A stretch of 43,650 bases of DNA from a virus. The notes beneath the pieces were generated by a model, which saw only the letters and a program-made list of their open reading frames with translations, was not told where the DNA came from and did no database searches. Below are positions 25,516 through 34,306 of the stretch, one piece after another; the first letter of the stretch is position 1, and each line of letters begins with the position of its first letter. The stretch lies in the IMG/VR virus record IMGVR_UViG_3300021963_008766, positions 1 to 43,650 of that record; one strand, given 5' to 3'. The translations under genes and the position numbers were made by a program.

Positions 25516-27597
25516 ATGAGTCTTAATCCTGAATTCGTTTTAGTCTTGGAAAAATCTTCACACAACCTGAAGACCGAGAAGAATGGTAACGAATATTATC
25601 TTGAAGGTATAGCAGCAGTATTTGGAAAGGAGAACTCCAACCAAAGAATATATGAGGAAAGAGAATATCTTCCACATCTACAATACCTTAAAGAAAAGAT
25701 CGAACAAAAAAGATTAGTAGGTGAATTAGATCACCCTAAAGAGTTTGATGTTTCTTTAAAGAATATTTCACACCTAGTTGAAGAGCTTGCTTACAGTCAA
25801 GACGATAGAACCCTTAGAATTAAGGTTAGACTTTTAGACACACCAGCTGGTAAAATAGCTAAGTCTTTAGTTGATGCTGGTATTCCAGTTTCTATCTCAT
25901 CAAGAGCAGCAGGTAACGTAATGGAGAACAAAAAAGTGCAAATCAAGAAGATTTTCACATATGATCTAGTTGCTGATCCTGGATTTGAAAATGCCCAACT
26001 TGAAAGAGTGTATGAAAGCTTAGGTTATAACCTAGAAGAAAAGAGCATGGCAGAGTCTATTTTAAAGGGGCTTCCTTTAATGAACGAAAGCTTAGGATTA
26101 GAAAATGATTCAAATTTTAAGATATATAGAATCAAAGATCAAGATAAGATACAAAAGCTTCTAGATAAGGAGCCAAATAAGAGTTTAATCATGGAAAATA
26201 ATTTCGTTACAGCGGAAGAAATGAATGGATATTCTAAACTAATCAAAAAGGAAATGGACACTATTAAAGGGTCTATTGAATCATTGAAAGGGGTTAAAGA
26301 ATCTTCCAAAATAACAGAATCATCTTCTCTTGAGGAAAGAGTTGGTAAATTAGAAAAGTATGCTGATTATTTAGCAGAAAACCTAGAGGCATCTATCAAA
26401 TATGGTGAATACTTAGCTGAGAATCTAGAAGATTCAGTTTCCTATTCTAAGTATCTTGCAGAGAACCTAGACAAATCTATTTCTTATGCAAAATATCTTG
26501 CTGAGCACTTAGACCACAACATCTCTTATTCTGAATATATTGCAGAAAACGTTGACCACAATGTTACAGCAGTTAAAGGATTAACAGAGAAAGTTGATCA
26601 ATCTATCGCTTATGCAGAATATGTAGCTGAGAACGTAGACAAAAACATTAAGTATAGCGAATACCTTGCTGAGAACTTAGATAAGAACATTTCTTATTCT
26701 GAGTATCTTGCTGAGAACGTAGATAAGAACATTTCTTACTCTGAATACTTAGCAGAAAACCTAGACAAAGGTTTAGCTTATAGCGAATACTTAGCTGAGA
26801 AATTAGATAAGAACATTTCTTACTCTGAATACTTAGCAGAAAACCTAGACAAAGGTTTAGCTTATTCTGATTATCTTGGTGAGAACCTAGATAAGACAGT
26901 TCATTACAGCGAATACATTGCTGAAAAATTAGCTAACAACATTAGCTATGCAGAATACATCGCTGAATCTGTAAATGCAGCTTCTGGAACTGGAGAGGTA
27001 AAAGAAGCAATAACAAAAGCAATTTCTGAAAACACAAGAACTTCAGGATATGCAGGAGATTACACAGAGATCTCTTCTAAAATTGACAATTTATTGAACA
27101 CTGTCGGTAAACAAAAGACAGAAGAAATAGCAGAAAATAAGAACTATCCTTTCTTAAAGCTTATGGGCGAACAAGGACAAAGAGAATTCTTATCACTGCA
27201 TGAAGGCCAAAAACAAAAGGTCGCTAAATCCTTAAATGAAAGCAATTACTCATCCGAAAAAGAGGTAATTGAAATTATGGGTAAAGCTTTGGTTGAACAA
27301 AATCAATCCGGAGAAAAATTCCTAGATTTAATGCCAGAAAAATACAAAACTTCTTGGGAGAATATGAACGAGTCTCAAAAGGCTTCTATATTAGCTCAAA
27401 GCAAGTTTCATAAATTGGATACTCCTTACCAAATCCAGAATTTCTGGGCTACTAGAGGTATCGCAGTTACCAAGGCAAATATCGAAAGAATAGACGAATC
27501 CCAAAACCAAATAATCGCAGCTCCTCAGCCAAAGGCGGTTTCTAGAGAATATCTAGATAATCTTTCTGAAGCTTTAGAAGCTAGATTTAAAAAATAA
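25516..27597 (+). CDS. gp21: Prohead protease fused to scaffold (gp21-gp22-like)
   Basis: 693 aa. Residues about 1-170 match the T4 gp21/U9-type prohead serine protease: GIAAVFGKENSNQR, then LVGELDHP (catalytic-type H73), the next conserved stretch KISHL-like (NISHLVEEL) and GIPVSISSRAAGN (serine in the ISSR segment). T4 makes gp21 and the gp22 core scaffold from separate genes. Here the rest is a scaffold: a 14-residue repeat (about 281-487) and a C-terminal helical part with a short tail. Known role: cuts head proteins after an (L/I)-x-E-type site during maturation. The capsid gene follows 14 nt later. Confidence 0.85.
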   Translation: MSLNPEFVLVLEKSSHNLKTEKNGNEYYLEGIAAVFGKENSNQRIYEEREYLPHLQYLKEKIEQKRLVGELDHPKEFDVSLKNISHLVEELAYSQDDRTLRIKVRLLDTPAGKIAKSLVDAGIPVSISSRAAGNVMENKKVQIKKIFTYDLVADPGFENAQLERVYESLGYNLEEKSMAESILKGLPLMNESLGLENDSNFKIYRIKDQDKIQKLLDKEPNKSLIMENNFVTAEEMNGYSKLIKKEMDTIKGSIESLKGVKESSKITESSSLEERVGKLEKYADYLAENLEASIKYGEYLAENLEDSVSYSKYLAENLDKSISYAKYLAEHLDHNISYSEYIAENVDHNVTAVKGLTEKVDQSIAYAEYVAENVDKNIKYSEYLAENLDKNISYSEYLAENVDKNISYSEYLAENLDKGLAYSEYLAEKLDKNISYSEYLAENLDKGLAYSDYLGENLDKTVHYSEYIAEKLANNISYAEYIAESVNAASGTGEVKEAITKAISENTRTSGYAGDYTEISSKIDNLLNTVGKQKTEEIAENKNYPFLKLMGEQGQREFLSLHEGQKQKVAKSLNESNYSSEKEVIEIMGKALVEQNQSGEKFLDLMPEKYKTSWENMNESQKASILAQSKFHKLDTPYQIQNFWATRGIAVTKANIERIDESQNQIIAAPQPKAVSREYLDNLSEALEARFKK
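26356..26976 (+). repeat. 42-bp repeat encoding 14-residue coiled-coil units
   Basis: Fourteen full units and one partial follow the consensus SYSEYLAENLDKNI. Unit 6 (TAVKGLTEKVDQSI) is degenerate. Fourteen residues equal two heptads, so the repeat should form a long coiled coil; its length could set the scaffold or capsid size. Confidence 0.85.
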
Positions 27598-27611
27598 CAT
27601 TTTTTATAAAA

Positions 27612-29369
27612 ATGCAACTTATCAATCAACATGAAATCTATGATACCTGGGCACCAATCTTGGAAAGCAAAACAGGTATTCAAGAGAGAGGTAAATTAGA
27701 CTGGTTAACTAAATACTGTCATTACCACTCATTAAACGAATCTGCCGGAGCGTATAACTCTTTAGGCGTATTAAACGGTATGGGCCAAGTATCTCCTGCT
27801 TCTAACGTAGGTTTATCTGGCGGTCCTGCTGGTTTCTATGCAGGTGGATCTTATGCAGGAACTGGTCTTGGTTCTGGCGATAAATTCCCTTCTCTTTTAC
27901 CTTTAGCTATTCAAGTAGCTGCTAAAACAGTAGGTTTTGATATCGTTCCAGTTATCCCAATGAGCGGTCCTACAGGCGTATTATCATACTTAGACTATGT
28001 TTACGCTGGCGGTAAATTATCTGGTACTGACTCTGTATCTCCATACACAGCAAACACTCCAGACTTAATTAAAGTTCCAACAACAACAGCTTCTCCTGTT
28101 ACTAACTTAACAGTAGGAACAACTTACCTTTTAGGTGCTTCTGGTCTTTCTTCAACAAAAGACTTAGACTCTGCAGGTGTAGGTGCATTAGTAGCTGGTA
28201 AATTCGTTGGTAACTCAAGAATTGACGGTTTCCCTATTTTCCAAGTAGTAGCAGTAACTACAGGTTTCTCTATTGCTAACGCAATCGATGCAGACGCAGT
28301 TATCTACTCTGGTTCATTAAATACAGGAACAAACGTTTACACAATCTCTGCAACAGTAGGTTATGCAAACGGTGCTGCTCAATTAGTTAAAACTTTAGAA
28401 GATCACGTACAAGGATTCACTGGTTCTGGCGTTGCTAACGACGGTACTTGGTCTGGTCCTTATGTAGACGGAACTAAAGCTTACGATCCAATGTCAAGAG
28501 GAACTGCAGAAAGCACTTACTTCAAGTCATTAGGTCTTTCTACATTCACTAAGTTTGTAGAGGCTGGTACATTCCAAGTTGCTGCTTCTGTTACAACTGA
28601 GCAAATCCAAGACTTAAACAAGCAATTCGGTATCGACGTAGTTTCTATGATCGAGAACGCACTTGTTAATGAGGTTTCTCAAGCGATCAACAAGCACATC
28701 TTATCTAGAGCATTTGCTTTAGGATGGTCTAACCACTCTGAGTTTGCTAACACAGAATTAGGTGGTGCATCTGCTGCATCTTTAAACATCAACTTAAAGA
28801 TCGGATCTGGCGGTGCTTCTACTGCATCTTACATTGGTAAAGATAATGCATCTTTAACAATCTACACACCAGGCGATATCGCTACAGGTGGATACGAGAA
28901 CCAATCAACTGTACAAAGAAGATTATTCTCAAGAATCTTGGCTGCTGCTAACGTAGTAGCAAACAGAGGAAGAAGAGGACCTGCTAACTTCATCGTTACT
29001 AACTCTCAAGTAGCTTCTGCTTTACAAGATATCTCTCAATTCACATTTGCTCCTTTCACAAACACGTTAACTCAAAATAACGGTACTTTATATCCAGTTG
29101 GTTCAATCGCTGGTATGACCGTTTATGTTGACCAAAACATGTCTTTCGGCGATACGAGAGTATTAGTTGGAAGAAAAGGTGCTGATGACGAACCAGGTAT
29201 GAAGTTTATGCCTTACATGATGGCTGAATCAATTCAGACTATCTCTGAAGGTACAATGTCACCTAAAATTGCAGTTAAATCTAGATACGCTCTAGTAGAG
29301 GCTGGACACCATCCTCAAACAATGTACTTAACTTTAAAAGTTACTGTACCTGCAACTGGTATCGCTTAA
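27612..29369 (+). CDS. gp23: Major capsid protein gp23
   Basis: 585 aa (T4 gp23 is 521). The HK97-fold shell protein of T4-like heads. Seen: an N-terminal helical targeting region (1-50), LPLAIQVAAKTVGFDIVPVIPMSGPTG (about 97-123), the E-loop/insertion region, then NEVSQAINKHILSRAFALGW and RGRRGPANFIVTNSQVASAL (about 452-471). Codon use is more regular than in neighbours (many GCT/TCT/GTT/GGT), as expected for the most-made protein. Immediate neighbours are the protease-scaffold and a strong intrinsic terminator. A probable cleavage is after Glu in HSLNESAG (about residue 44), to be proven. Confidence 0.95.
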   Translation: MQLINQHEIYDTWAPILESKTGIQERGKLDWLTKYCHYHSLNESAGAYNSLGVLNGMGQVSPASNVGLSGGPAGFYAGGSYAGTGLGSGDKFPSLLPLAIQVAAKTVGFDIVPVIPMSGPTGVLSYLDYVYAGGKLSGTDSVSPYTANTPDLIKVPTTTASPVTNLTVGTTYLLGASGLSSTKDLDSAGVGALVAGKFVGNSRIDGFPIFQVVAVTTGFSIANAIDADAVIYSGSLNTGTNVYTISATVGYANGAAQLVKTLEDHVQGFTGSGVANDGTWSGPYVDGTKAYDPMSRGTAESTYFKSLGLSTFTKFVEAGTFQVAASVTTEQIQDLNKQFGIDVVSMIENALVNEVSQAINKHILSRAFALGWSNHSEFANTELGGASAASLNINLKIGSGGASTASYIGKDNASLTIYTPGDIATGGYENQSTVQRRLFSRILAAANVVANRGRRGPANFIVTNSQVASALQDISQFTFAPFTNTLTQNNGTLYPVGSIAGMTVYVDQNMSFGDTRVLVGRKGADDEPGMKFMPYMMAESIQTISEGTMSPKIAVKSRYALVEAGHHPQTMYLTLKVTVPATGIA

Positions 29370-29392
29370 TCTTAATTAAGTTAACCTTTAAT

Positions 29393-29424
29393 AAAAAGCC
29401 TCTGAGAGATCAGGGGCTTTTTTT
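29393..29424 (+). terminator. Intrinsic terminator after the capsid gene
   Basis: AAAAAGCCTCTGA pairs with TCAGGGGCTTTTT (one G-T wobble) around a GAGA loop, then T-run to 29424. It isolates the abundant capsid message. Confidence 0.85.
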
Positions 29425-29447
29425 ATTGTCTTTCATATTGATTATGG

Positions 29448-29457
29448 GATATATAAA
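29448..29457 (+). promoter_or_regulatory. Putative late promoter (GATATATAAA)
   Basis: Comes right after the capsid terminator; 16 nt between TATATA and the ATG at 29472. Confidence 0.65.
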
Positions 29458-29471
29458 GAAAAAGTTGACAC

Positions 29472-30593
29472 ATGAAGCTTGTTGAAAATTTCAGATCATA
29501 TAGTGATTGCAAAGAAGCATTAATAGAATCTTATGGAGATATTGATATTGCAAAAACAAAATTAATTCAAAAAGGATATTCCGAGCAGGACGTTGAGGAT
29601 TTGGATGAAAGTTTAAATGCTATCAAAGAATCACTAGGTGATAAGATTATCAACTTTTTTTCTAAAAATTTAGGAGGAGGTATTTCAAAGATAGACAAAC
29701 TTCTAAGAGATTTAAAAAATGAAGAAATTAAATTTATTAACGACGAACACGAAGCAGAATCTAAGTTCTATAAATTAAGCACTGCTCTTAGCCAATTAAA
29801 AAAAGATAAGGCAGATAAATCAGAAACAGATCAATACGTTGTTAAATTAAACAAGATTGAAAAATTAATCAGAGATTTAGTTTCTTCCCACAGTTCGATC
29901 ATGGACAGCTTGGAAAAACAGGTTGACGTTTTAACAAACAAAAATAAAAGAAGAAGTGAGTATTACAATCTTAAAAGAGCACAAGACGCGGTAGAGACAA
30001 AAAGATTAAGAGCTGATTTTAAAAAGAAACTTGTCACACAAGAAGATGATGCTGAATACTTAAAGGATATTCAAAAGATTCTTGGTACTCCAAAGGATGC
30101 AGAGAAAGATCTTGAAAAAGCAAAAGAGAATTTAACAAAGGAAAAAGGAGAAATTGGTGCGAGCGACGAATTATCTAGCATGTCTCCAAATAAGATAGAA
30201 AATATTCTTGAAGAATATCACAGAGAGATAATGGCATCATTAAAAGATGTTAAGGACTACACTGAAAAATCTTTAGACCGAATCCAAGAGCTTTCCCATA
30301 ACAAAGAGATGAACAAGGGTGCTTATAATGCTATGAAAAACACGTTTGAATCTAAGGTAAGCAAGATCTCTAAATATGTTGAAGAAGCGAAAAGTAAAAT
30401 ATCACAGATATCAACATCTGACGAAGAAAAAGGAAAAGAAACTAATCAAGCAATTGCTTATCTTTTAAATTTAGAAAAAGCAGTTACAAACATTAAATAC
30501 TATACCTGGCCTTCCGAAGATCTTTCCAAGGAGAAAAAAGAAATTGAATCTGCTTTAGAAGTAGTAGAGGATGAAATACAAAAAGCAGCCTAA
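29472..30593 (+). CDS. Coiled-coil head-module protein, paralogue A
   Basis: 373 aa, no family recognised. The N-terminus (KLVENFRSYSDCKEALIES) is of the CTS-like type. From about residue 55 it is nearly all helix with long Lys/Glu heptads: GGGISKIDKLLRDLKNEEIKF, then further helices to the end. The segment SKIDKLLRDLKNEE-IKFIN parallels ISKMKDAEKEFIN in the next gene, so the two are probably old duplicates. Its place between the capsid gene and the PG-binding-like protein suggests an internal head or core protein. TAATG coupling to the next gene. Confidence 0.65.
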   Translation: MKLVENFRSYSDCKEALIESYGDIDIAKTKLIQKGYSEQDVEDLDESLNAIKESLGDKIINFFSKNLGGGISKIDKLLRDLKNEEIKFINDEHEAESKFYKLSTALSQLKKDKADKSETDQYVVKLNKIEKLIRDLVSSHSSIMDSLEKQVDVLTNKNKRRSEYYNLKRAQDAVETKRLRADFKKKLVTQEDDAEYLKDIQKILGTPKDAEKDLEKAKENLTKEKGEIGASDELSSMSPNKIENILEEYHREIMASLKDVKDYTEKSLDRIQELSHNKEMNKGAYNAMKNTFESKVSKISKYVEEAKSKISQISTSDEEKGKETNQAIAYLLNLEKAVTNIKYYTWPSEDLSKEKKEIESALEVVEDEIQKAA

Positions 30594-31420
30594 TGAAGAA
30601 GTATTCTGACTTCATATCTGATAATTCTCTAAACGAGGGATTTCTAAAGAACATCTTTGGAAAAATAGGGTCATTCCTAAAAGGAAGTAAAAGAGCTATT
30701 CTGGATAAGATCTCTAAGATGAAAGATGCAGAAAAAGAGTTTATCAATAAATCAGATGAATTAAACTATAATATATTCTCAGCAGAATCTGGAAAAGCAC
30801 AAGATGTAGGTTCTAAACAAAGGGCATTAATGAATAAAAGGGCTCTTGAGGCTTTAAGATTAGCTAAGAATGGTGAGATCAATTTCATCATGAAAGAAGT
30901 TAATGAAATATGCGGATCGGATCCTTCACTTGCTAATTTTTACAACCAGCAAAAGATGCTAGCTGACACAGAACTTGCCCAATATGCATATGAGAAAGCC
31001 AAAAAATTCAAAGACAGTGATTATGAGAGGGACTTTTATAATCAATGGAAAACATTAGATTCGGAGGTTCAGAGAGTTAAATTTGATGATTCTAATGACG
31101 AGGATGACACTGTAAGTAATCTAGGAATGTTTGATCTTCCTTTGAAAGAATTTGTTAGTCAAATCCAGGGATTACCTAAATCAGATATAGCTCAGCTTTT
31201 AAGCGATGCTAACGATCTAAAATGGAAATTAGCTGATGATTATAGAAAAAAATCTATGAGCATTAGAGAATTAAAAAACAGGGCATACAGATCAGGAGAT
31301 ATTCCAACTTTTAACTTTTCTAGGGAGAAGTTCGAAGAAATGAAAAATATATATAGGAAGGCTAACGTCTCTATAGACAATAAGATGTCGATGTTAAAAA
31401 ACAGATTAAAAAACATATAA
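30593..31420 (+). CDS. Helical head-module protein, paralogue B
   Basis: 275 aa, family unknown. It starts MKKYSDFISDNSLNE, close in form to T4 internal-protein capsid-targeting sequences (MKTYQEFIAE); an E at residue 15 would be a natural prohead-protease site. After NIFGKIGSFLKGSK (a basic, amphipathic region) it is helical with a conserved-looking NRQK-type middle; the end is Lys/Arg-rich (NKMSMLKNRLKNI). Likely packaged or core-associated. It follows its paralogue by TAATG and precedes the 761-aa protein by 12 nt. Confidence 0.65.
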   Translation: MKKYSDFISDNSLNEGFLKNIFGKIGSFLKGSKRAILDKISKMKDAEKEFINKSDELNYNIFSAESGKAQDVGSKQRALMNKRALEALRLAKNGEINFIMKEVNEICGSDPSLANFYNQQKMLADTELAQYAYEKAKKFKDSDYERDFYNQWKTLDSEVQRVKFDDSNDEDDTVSNLGMFDLPLKEFVSQIQGLPKSDIAQLLSDANDLKWKLADDYRKKSMSIRELKNRAYRSGDIPTFNFSREKFEEMKNIYRKANVSIDNKMSMLKNRLKNI

Positions 31421-31432
31421 TATAAAAGAAAG

Positions 31433-33718
31433 ATGAAAAATAACATCTATAACCCGCTTTTTGAAAGCTTGCTTAAAAAAGTGAATGACTACGAAAATCC
31501 ACAAGGCATCTCCGAGCAGGACGGTGCGGTGAAGGGAACTATTTTCAGTGACTACATGAAGGCTATGTCCCAGTTAGGAACTAAGCTCGTTGCTCAATAT
31601 GCAAATGCTATTCAAACTTATCCAAAAACACCGGTTAAGACAGAATACATGAAAACCTTTACTGACAAGCTAAAGACCATTGAGAATTCCATCGACATCA
31701 CGAAAACACCAGGTATTCAATTGGAAGCTCTATTTAACACAGTTAAAGCAGAAGCAACAGCATTCTTTGGATTGGGTGCTAAGGAAGATAAAAGACTTGT
31801 TAAGCATTTAGAGTCTTGGAGAGATTCTTTTAGAACTGGATTTCAGTTATACACACAAGCTTTTAAAAGCTTAAATGAATATGTTAAAAAACAAGAGGAG
31901 AGTGGACAAGCTAAGATCAGTGAAACAGAAAAGGCAATGATGAAAGCAGCGATTGGTAAATTCGTTGCATCACTTACTGCATCTTTCGAAAAGAACAAGA
32001 CAATCACAGATACTAAATGGGGTGAGCCGGTTGTAAAAGAAGGATTGGCTAATAATTCGGTTGTAGAGAGATTAATTCAAAATAAAATCTGTGTTGACTT
32101 TAACACATTTAATACAGTTATTAACGAAGCCAAAGAAGATAGAATTGCAAGAAGAGCAGCTAGAGCGGCGAGACCTAAGATAGAAGCACTACAGGCAAAT
32201 CTTTCAAACGTCTTAAATCAAATAGGAGGAAGACTTGGAGATCCAGCTAAAGCTAATTTTAAATCATTAGCAATGGCTGAGGAATTTAACAAGATAGCAA
32301 ACACGTTGGTTTCTATACAAGATGAATTATCGGTTGATAAAGCAGAATTAAAGAATGTACAATTTGATGATTTAAATAAGCAGATTGATAATTTAGTAGA
32401 TCTATTCGATGCTAAGAAAAAATCATATGATGAAACTTATGCTGAAGAGGAAAAATCATTAAGAACATCCAAAACTTTAGAAGTTGCAACTCCAGAGGTT
32501 GCTAAGTTTATCACAGATGGTGATTCACAGTTTGCTGCATTGTCAGACTTAGCTCAAAAAGGAGCTAATCTTTTCTCTGCAGATATCGAAAAAGAAAGAT
32601 CAGATAAAGCACAGGCTGATAAGGTAAAAGGAGAATCACAACCAAAAAATCCAGGAAAGAAAGACGGGGAGATCCAAAAGGGTCAGGACGGATTAGATTA
32701 TAAATGGGACGCTAAAACAAAAACTTGGAGTAGAGTAGAAGTTGAAGAAACCGTAACCTCTGATATTAAGATTGAAGCTCCGATTAAGAAAGGAACTAAA
32801 AGTGATCAAGTTAAACCGGTTCAGGAGTTAATCATTAAGAAGATGAAGGGCAAATTAGCTAACGATCCAATATATAAGAAATTTGCTAAATTTGGTGCAG
32901 ATGGTAAATTTGGTAATTCTACAGCAGAATTAATAATTAAACTGAAGGGTGGATTTGGATTAACAGATAAATCTTCAGATATTACACAGGAGCTGGTAAA
33001 TGAATTATCAGCGGTTAAGGAATCATTCGTTTTCGAAGGAGAGTTTAACATGGACGCTTATAATAAAGCAGGATCTGGTGAAGGCGGTGGAGGAAAATCC
33101 GGGCCAAGAAAGGTAACAAAAGAGGATATTAGCAAAAGTAAGGAAGCATTAAAAAGCGCATCTAAAGAGATAACAAAAGAAACACCTAAGTTACCTAGAG
33201 AAGAGGTTCAAAAACAAATCGACGATGCAATAAGTAAAGCAAAGGAGGAATGGAACAAGGAATCGGCTATAAAGGAATTAAAAACCTTAGGAGCTGTCCC
33301 TAACCCAAATTATGGAAAAAATGGACAGATGGCGATAGCAACAGTTACTGGAATGAGATTTTATTCTAACGGACTAGCTTTAAGACAATTCGATTCTATG
33401 ATGGGATCCTATGATGTTGCAAAAGACGAATTTATAGGAGATGACGGCAGCAAGGATAAAATAACATCTTTGATGAAAACCGGAATTCCTTTTAAGTTTT
33501 CGAAGGCATTTTCCCAGTTTCAATTTAATCCAGAAAAAGCGTGTAAGGATTATAAAGGATGGAGCGAAGGCACAATAGCTATCTTAAATAAAGCTTTTCA
33601 AATCACCTATAAGACAAGCCTAGATAAGCACTTAGCCAATAAGCTTTCTTCCTGGTACGGATCAGTAAACACTGATATCGATACATTTAGAAAGAAATTT
33701 GCATCAGTTCTTTCATAA
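31433..33718 (+). CDS. Large internal/virion protein with peptidoglycan-binding-like domain (second)
   Basis: 761 aa. The N-terminus NPLFESLLKKVNDYENPQGI parallels NPIFESMKQELFEAE of the 859-aa protein at 22905. A long helical part with an Ala/Arg-rich stretch (RRAARAARPKIEAL) leads to a PG_binding_1-like region at about 452-520: SDQVKPVQELIIKKMKG, then FGADGKFGNSTAELIIKL. The C-terminal quarter (about 620-761, VPNPNYGKNGQMAIATVTG onward) is a separate fold not recognised. Related to the 859-aa protein in plan, it probably also acts at the cell envelope or inside the head. A weak A/T-rich leader is present but no clear GATATATA. Confidence 0.65.
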   Translation: MKNNIYNPLFESLLKKVNDYENPQGISEQDGAVKGTIFSDYMKAMSQLGTKLVAQYANAIQTYPKTPVKTEYMKTFTDKLKTIENSIDITKTPGIQLEALFNTVKAEATAFFGLGAKEDKRLVKHLESWRDSFRTGFQLYTQAFKSLNEYVKKQEESGQAKISETEKAMMKAAIGKFVASLTASFEKNKTITDTKWGEPVVKEGLANNSVVERLIQNKICVDFNTFNTVINEAKEDRIARRAARAARPKIEALQANLSNVLNQIGGRLGDPAKANFKSLAMAEEFNKIANTLVSIQDELSVDKAELKNVQFDDLNKQIDNLVDLFDAKKKSYDETYAEEEKSLRTSKTLEVATPEVAKFITDGDSQFAALSDLAQKGANLFSADIEKERSDKAQADKVKGESQPKNPGKKDGEIQKGQDGLDYKWDAKTKTWSRVEVEETVTSDIKIEAPIKKGTKSDQVKPVQELIIKKMKGKLANDPIYKKFAKFGADGKFGNSTAELIIKLKGGFGLTDKSSDITQELVNELSAVKESFVFEGEFNMDAYNKAGSGEGGGGKSGPRKVTKEDISKSKEALKSASKEITKETPKLPREEVQKQIDDAISKAKEEWNKESAIKELKTLGAVPNPNYGKNGQMAIATVTGMRFYSNGLALRQFDSMMGSYDVAKDEFIGDDGSKDKITSLMKTGIPFKFSKAFSQFQFNPEKACKDYKGWSEGTIAILNKAFQITYKTSLDKHLANKLSSWYGSVNTDIDTFRKKFASVLS

Positions 33719-33747
33719 CATTTACTAGAAACTTTAGTACATTTGGG

Positions 33748-33756
33748 GATATAAAA
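33748..33756 (+). promoter_or_regulatory. Putative late promoter variant (GATATAAAA)
   Basis: GGGGATATAAAA lies just before the ATG at 33767; the core is GATATAAA rather than GATATATA, closer to T4 TATAAATA. Confidence 0.45.
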
Positions 33757-33766
33757 TATAAATTTT

Positions 33767-34306
33767 ATGTCCCTTTTTGTTATAGAAGGAGCCAGAAAGT
33801 CGGGAAAAACATTTTTTATTAATTCCCAAAACTGGATCCCAGTATTCAAGTTCGATTTTAATGGACTGTACACTTCTTTAGATCTTCCCGCAGAAGGTGA
33901 GAAGACACACCACCTAGGATTGGGTAAAGAACTAATGGTTCAACAATTGAACAGAGATGGGTTTCTCCCTCATCTTATAATGGATAGAGGGGTTATAACC
34001 AATTCCGTATGGGGAGTATTAAATAACAGGGTAAAATTAAGATCAGTACTAGACGAGCTCGATTACATGCTAGAGAAAGATCTTTTTAGAAATACTATAT
34101 TCTTTCATATTAAGGGTACTTCCCCAGAGAAAAGAGAAAAGGATGTGTGGGATTACATGGACGAAAAAATACCACAGGAGACAGAGCTATTCGAACAGCT
34201 ATTTGATTACATCGAAAATGGCGGGGTTAAGATCTTTAGAATAGAGAATAAATTTGATGCTGAATCTCTAGCATCATTTCAAACTATAATTAAGAATTTA
34301 AAATAA
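33767..34306 (+). CDS. P-loop nucleotide/deoxynucleotide kinase-like protein
   Basis: 179 aa. P-loop GARKSGKT at residues 8-15 and a DRGVITNSVWG segment at about 73-83, which resembles the DRx motif of thymidylate/deoxynucleoside kinases. A charged lid region follows (KGTSPEKREKDVWDY), as in that fold. The phosphate acceptor cannot be told: thymidylate, another deoxynucleotide, or a small molecule. It is coupled by TAATG to the AsnB-like gene, so it may supply that pathway. Confidence 0.65.
   Translation: MSLFVIEGARKSGKTFFINSQNWIPVFKFDFNGLYTSLDLPAEGEKTHHLGLGKELMVQQLNRDGFLPHLIMDRGVITNSVWGVLNNRVKLRSVLDELDYMLEKDLFRNTIFFHIKGTSPEKREKDVWDYMDEKIPQETELFEQLFDYIENGGVKIFRIENKFDAESLASFQTIIKNLK

Noticed and set aside
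33721-33745. Short hairpin (ACTA...TAGT) as a terminator after the 761-aa gene
   Set aside because: The stem is only 4 bp, AT-rich, with no T-run.
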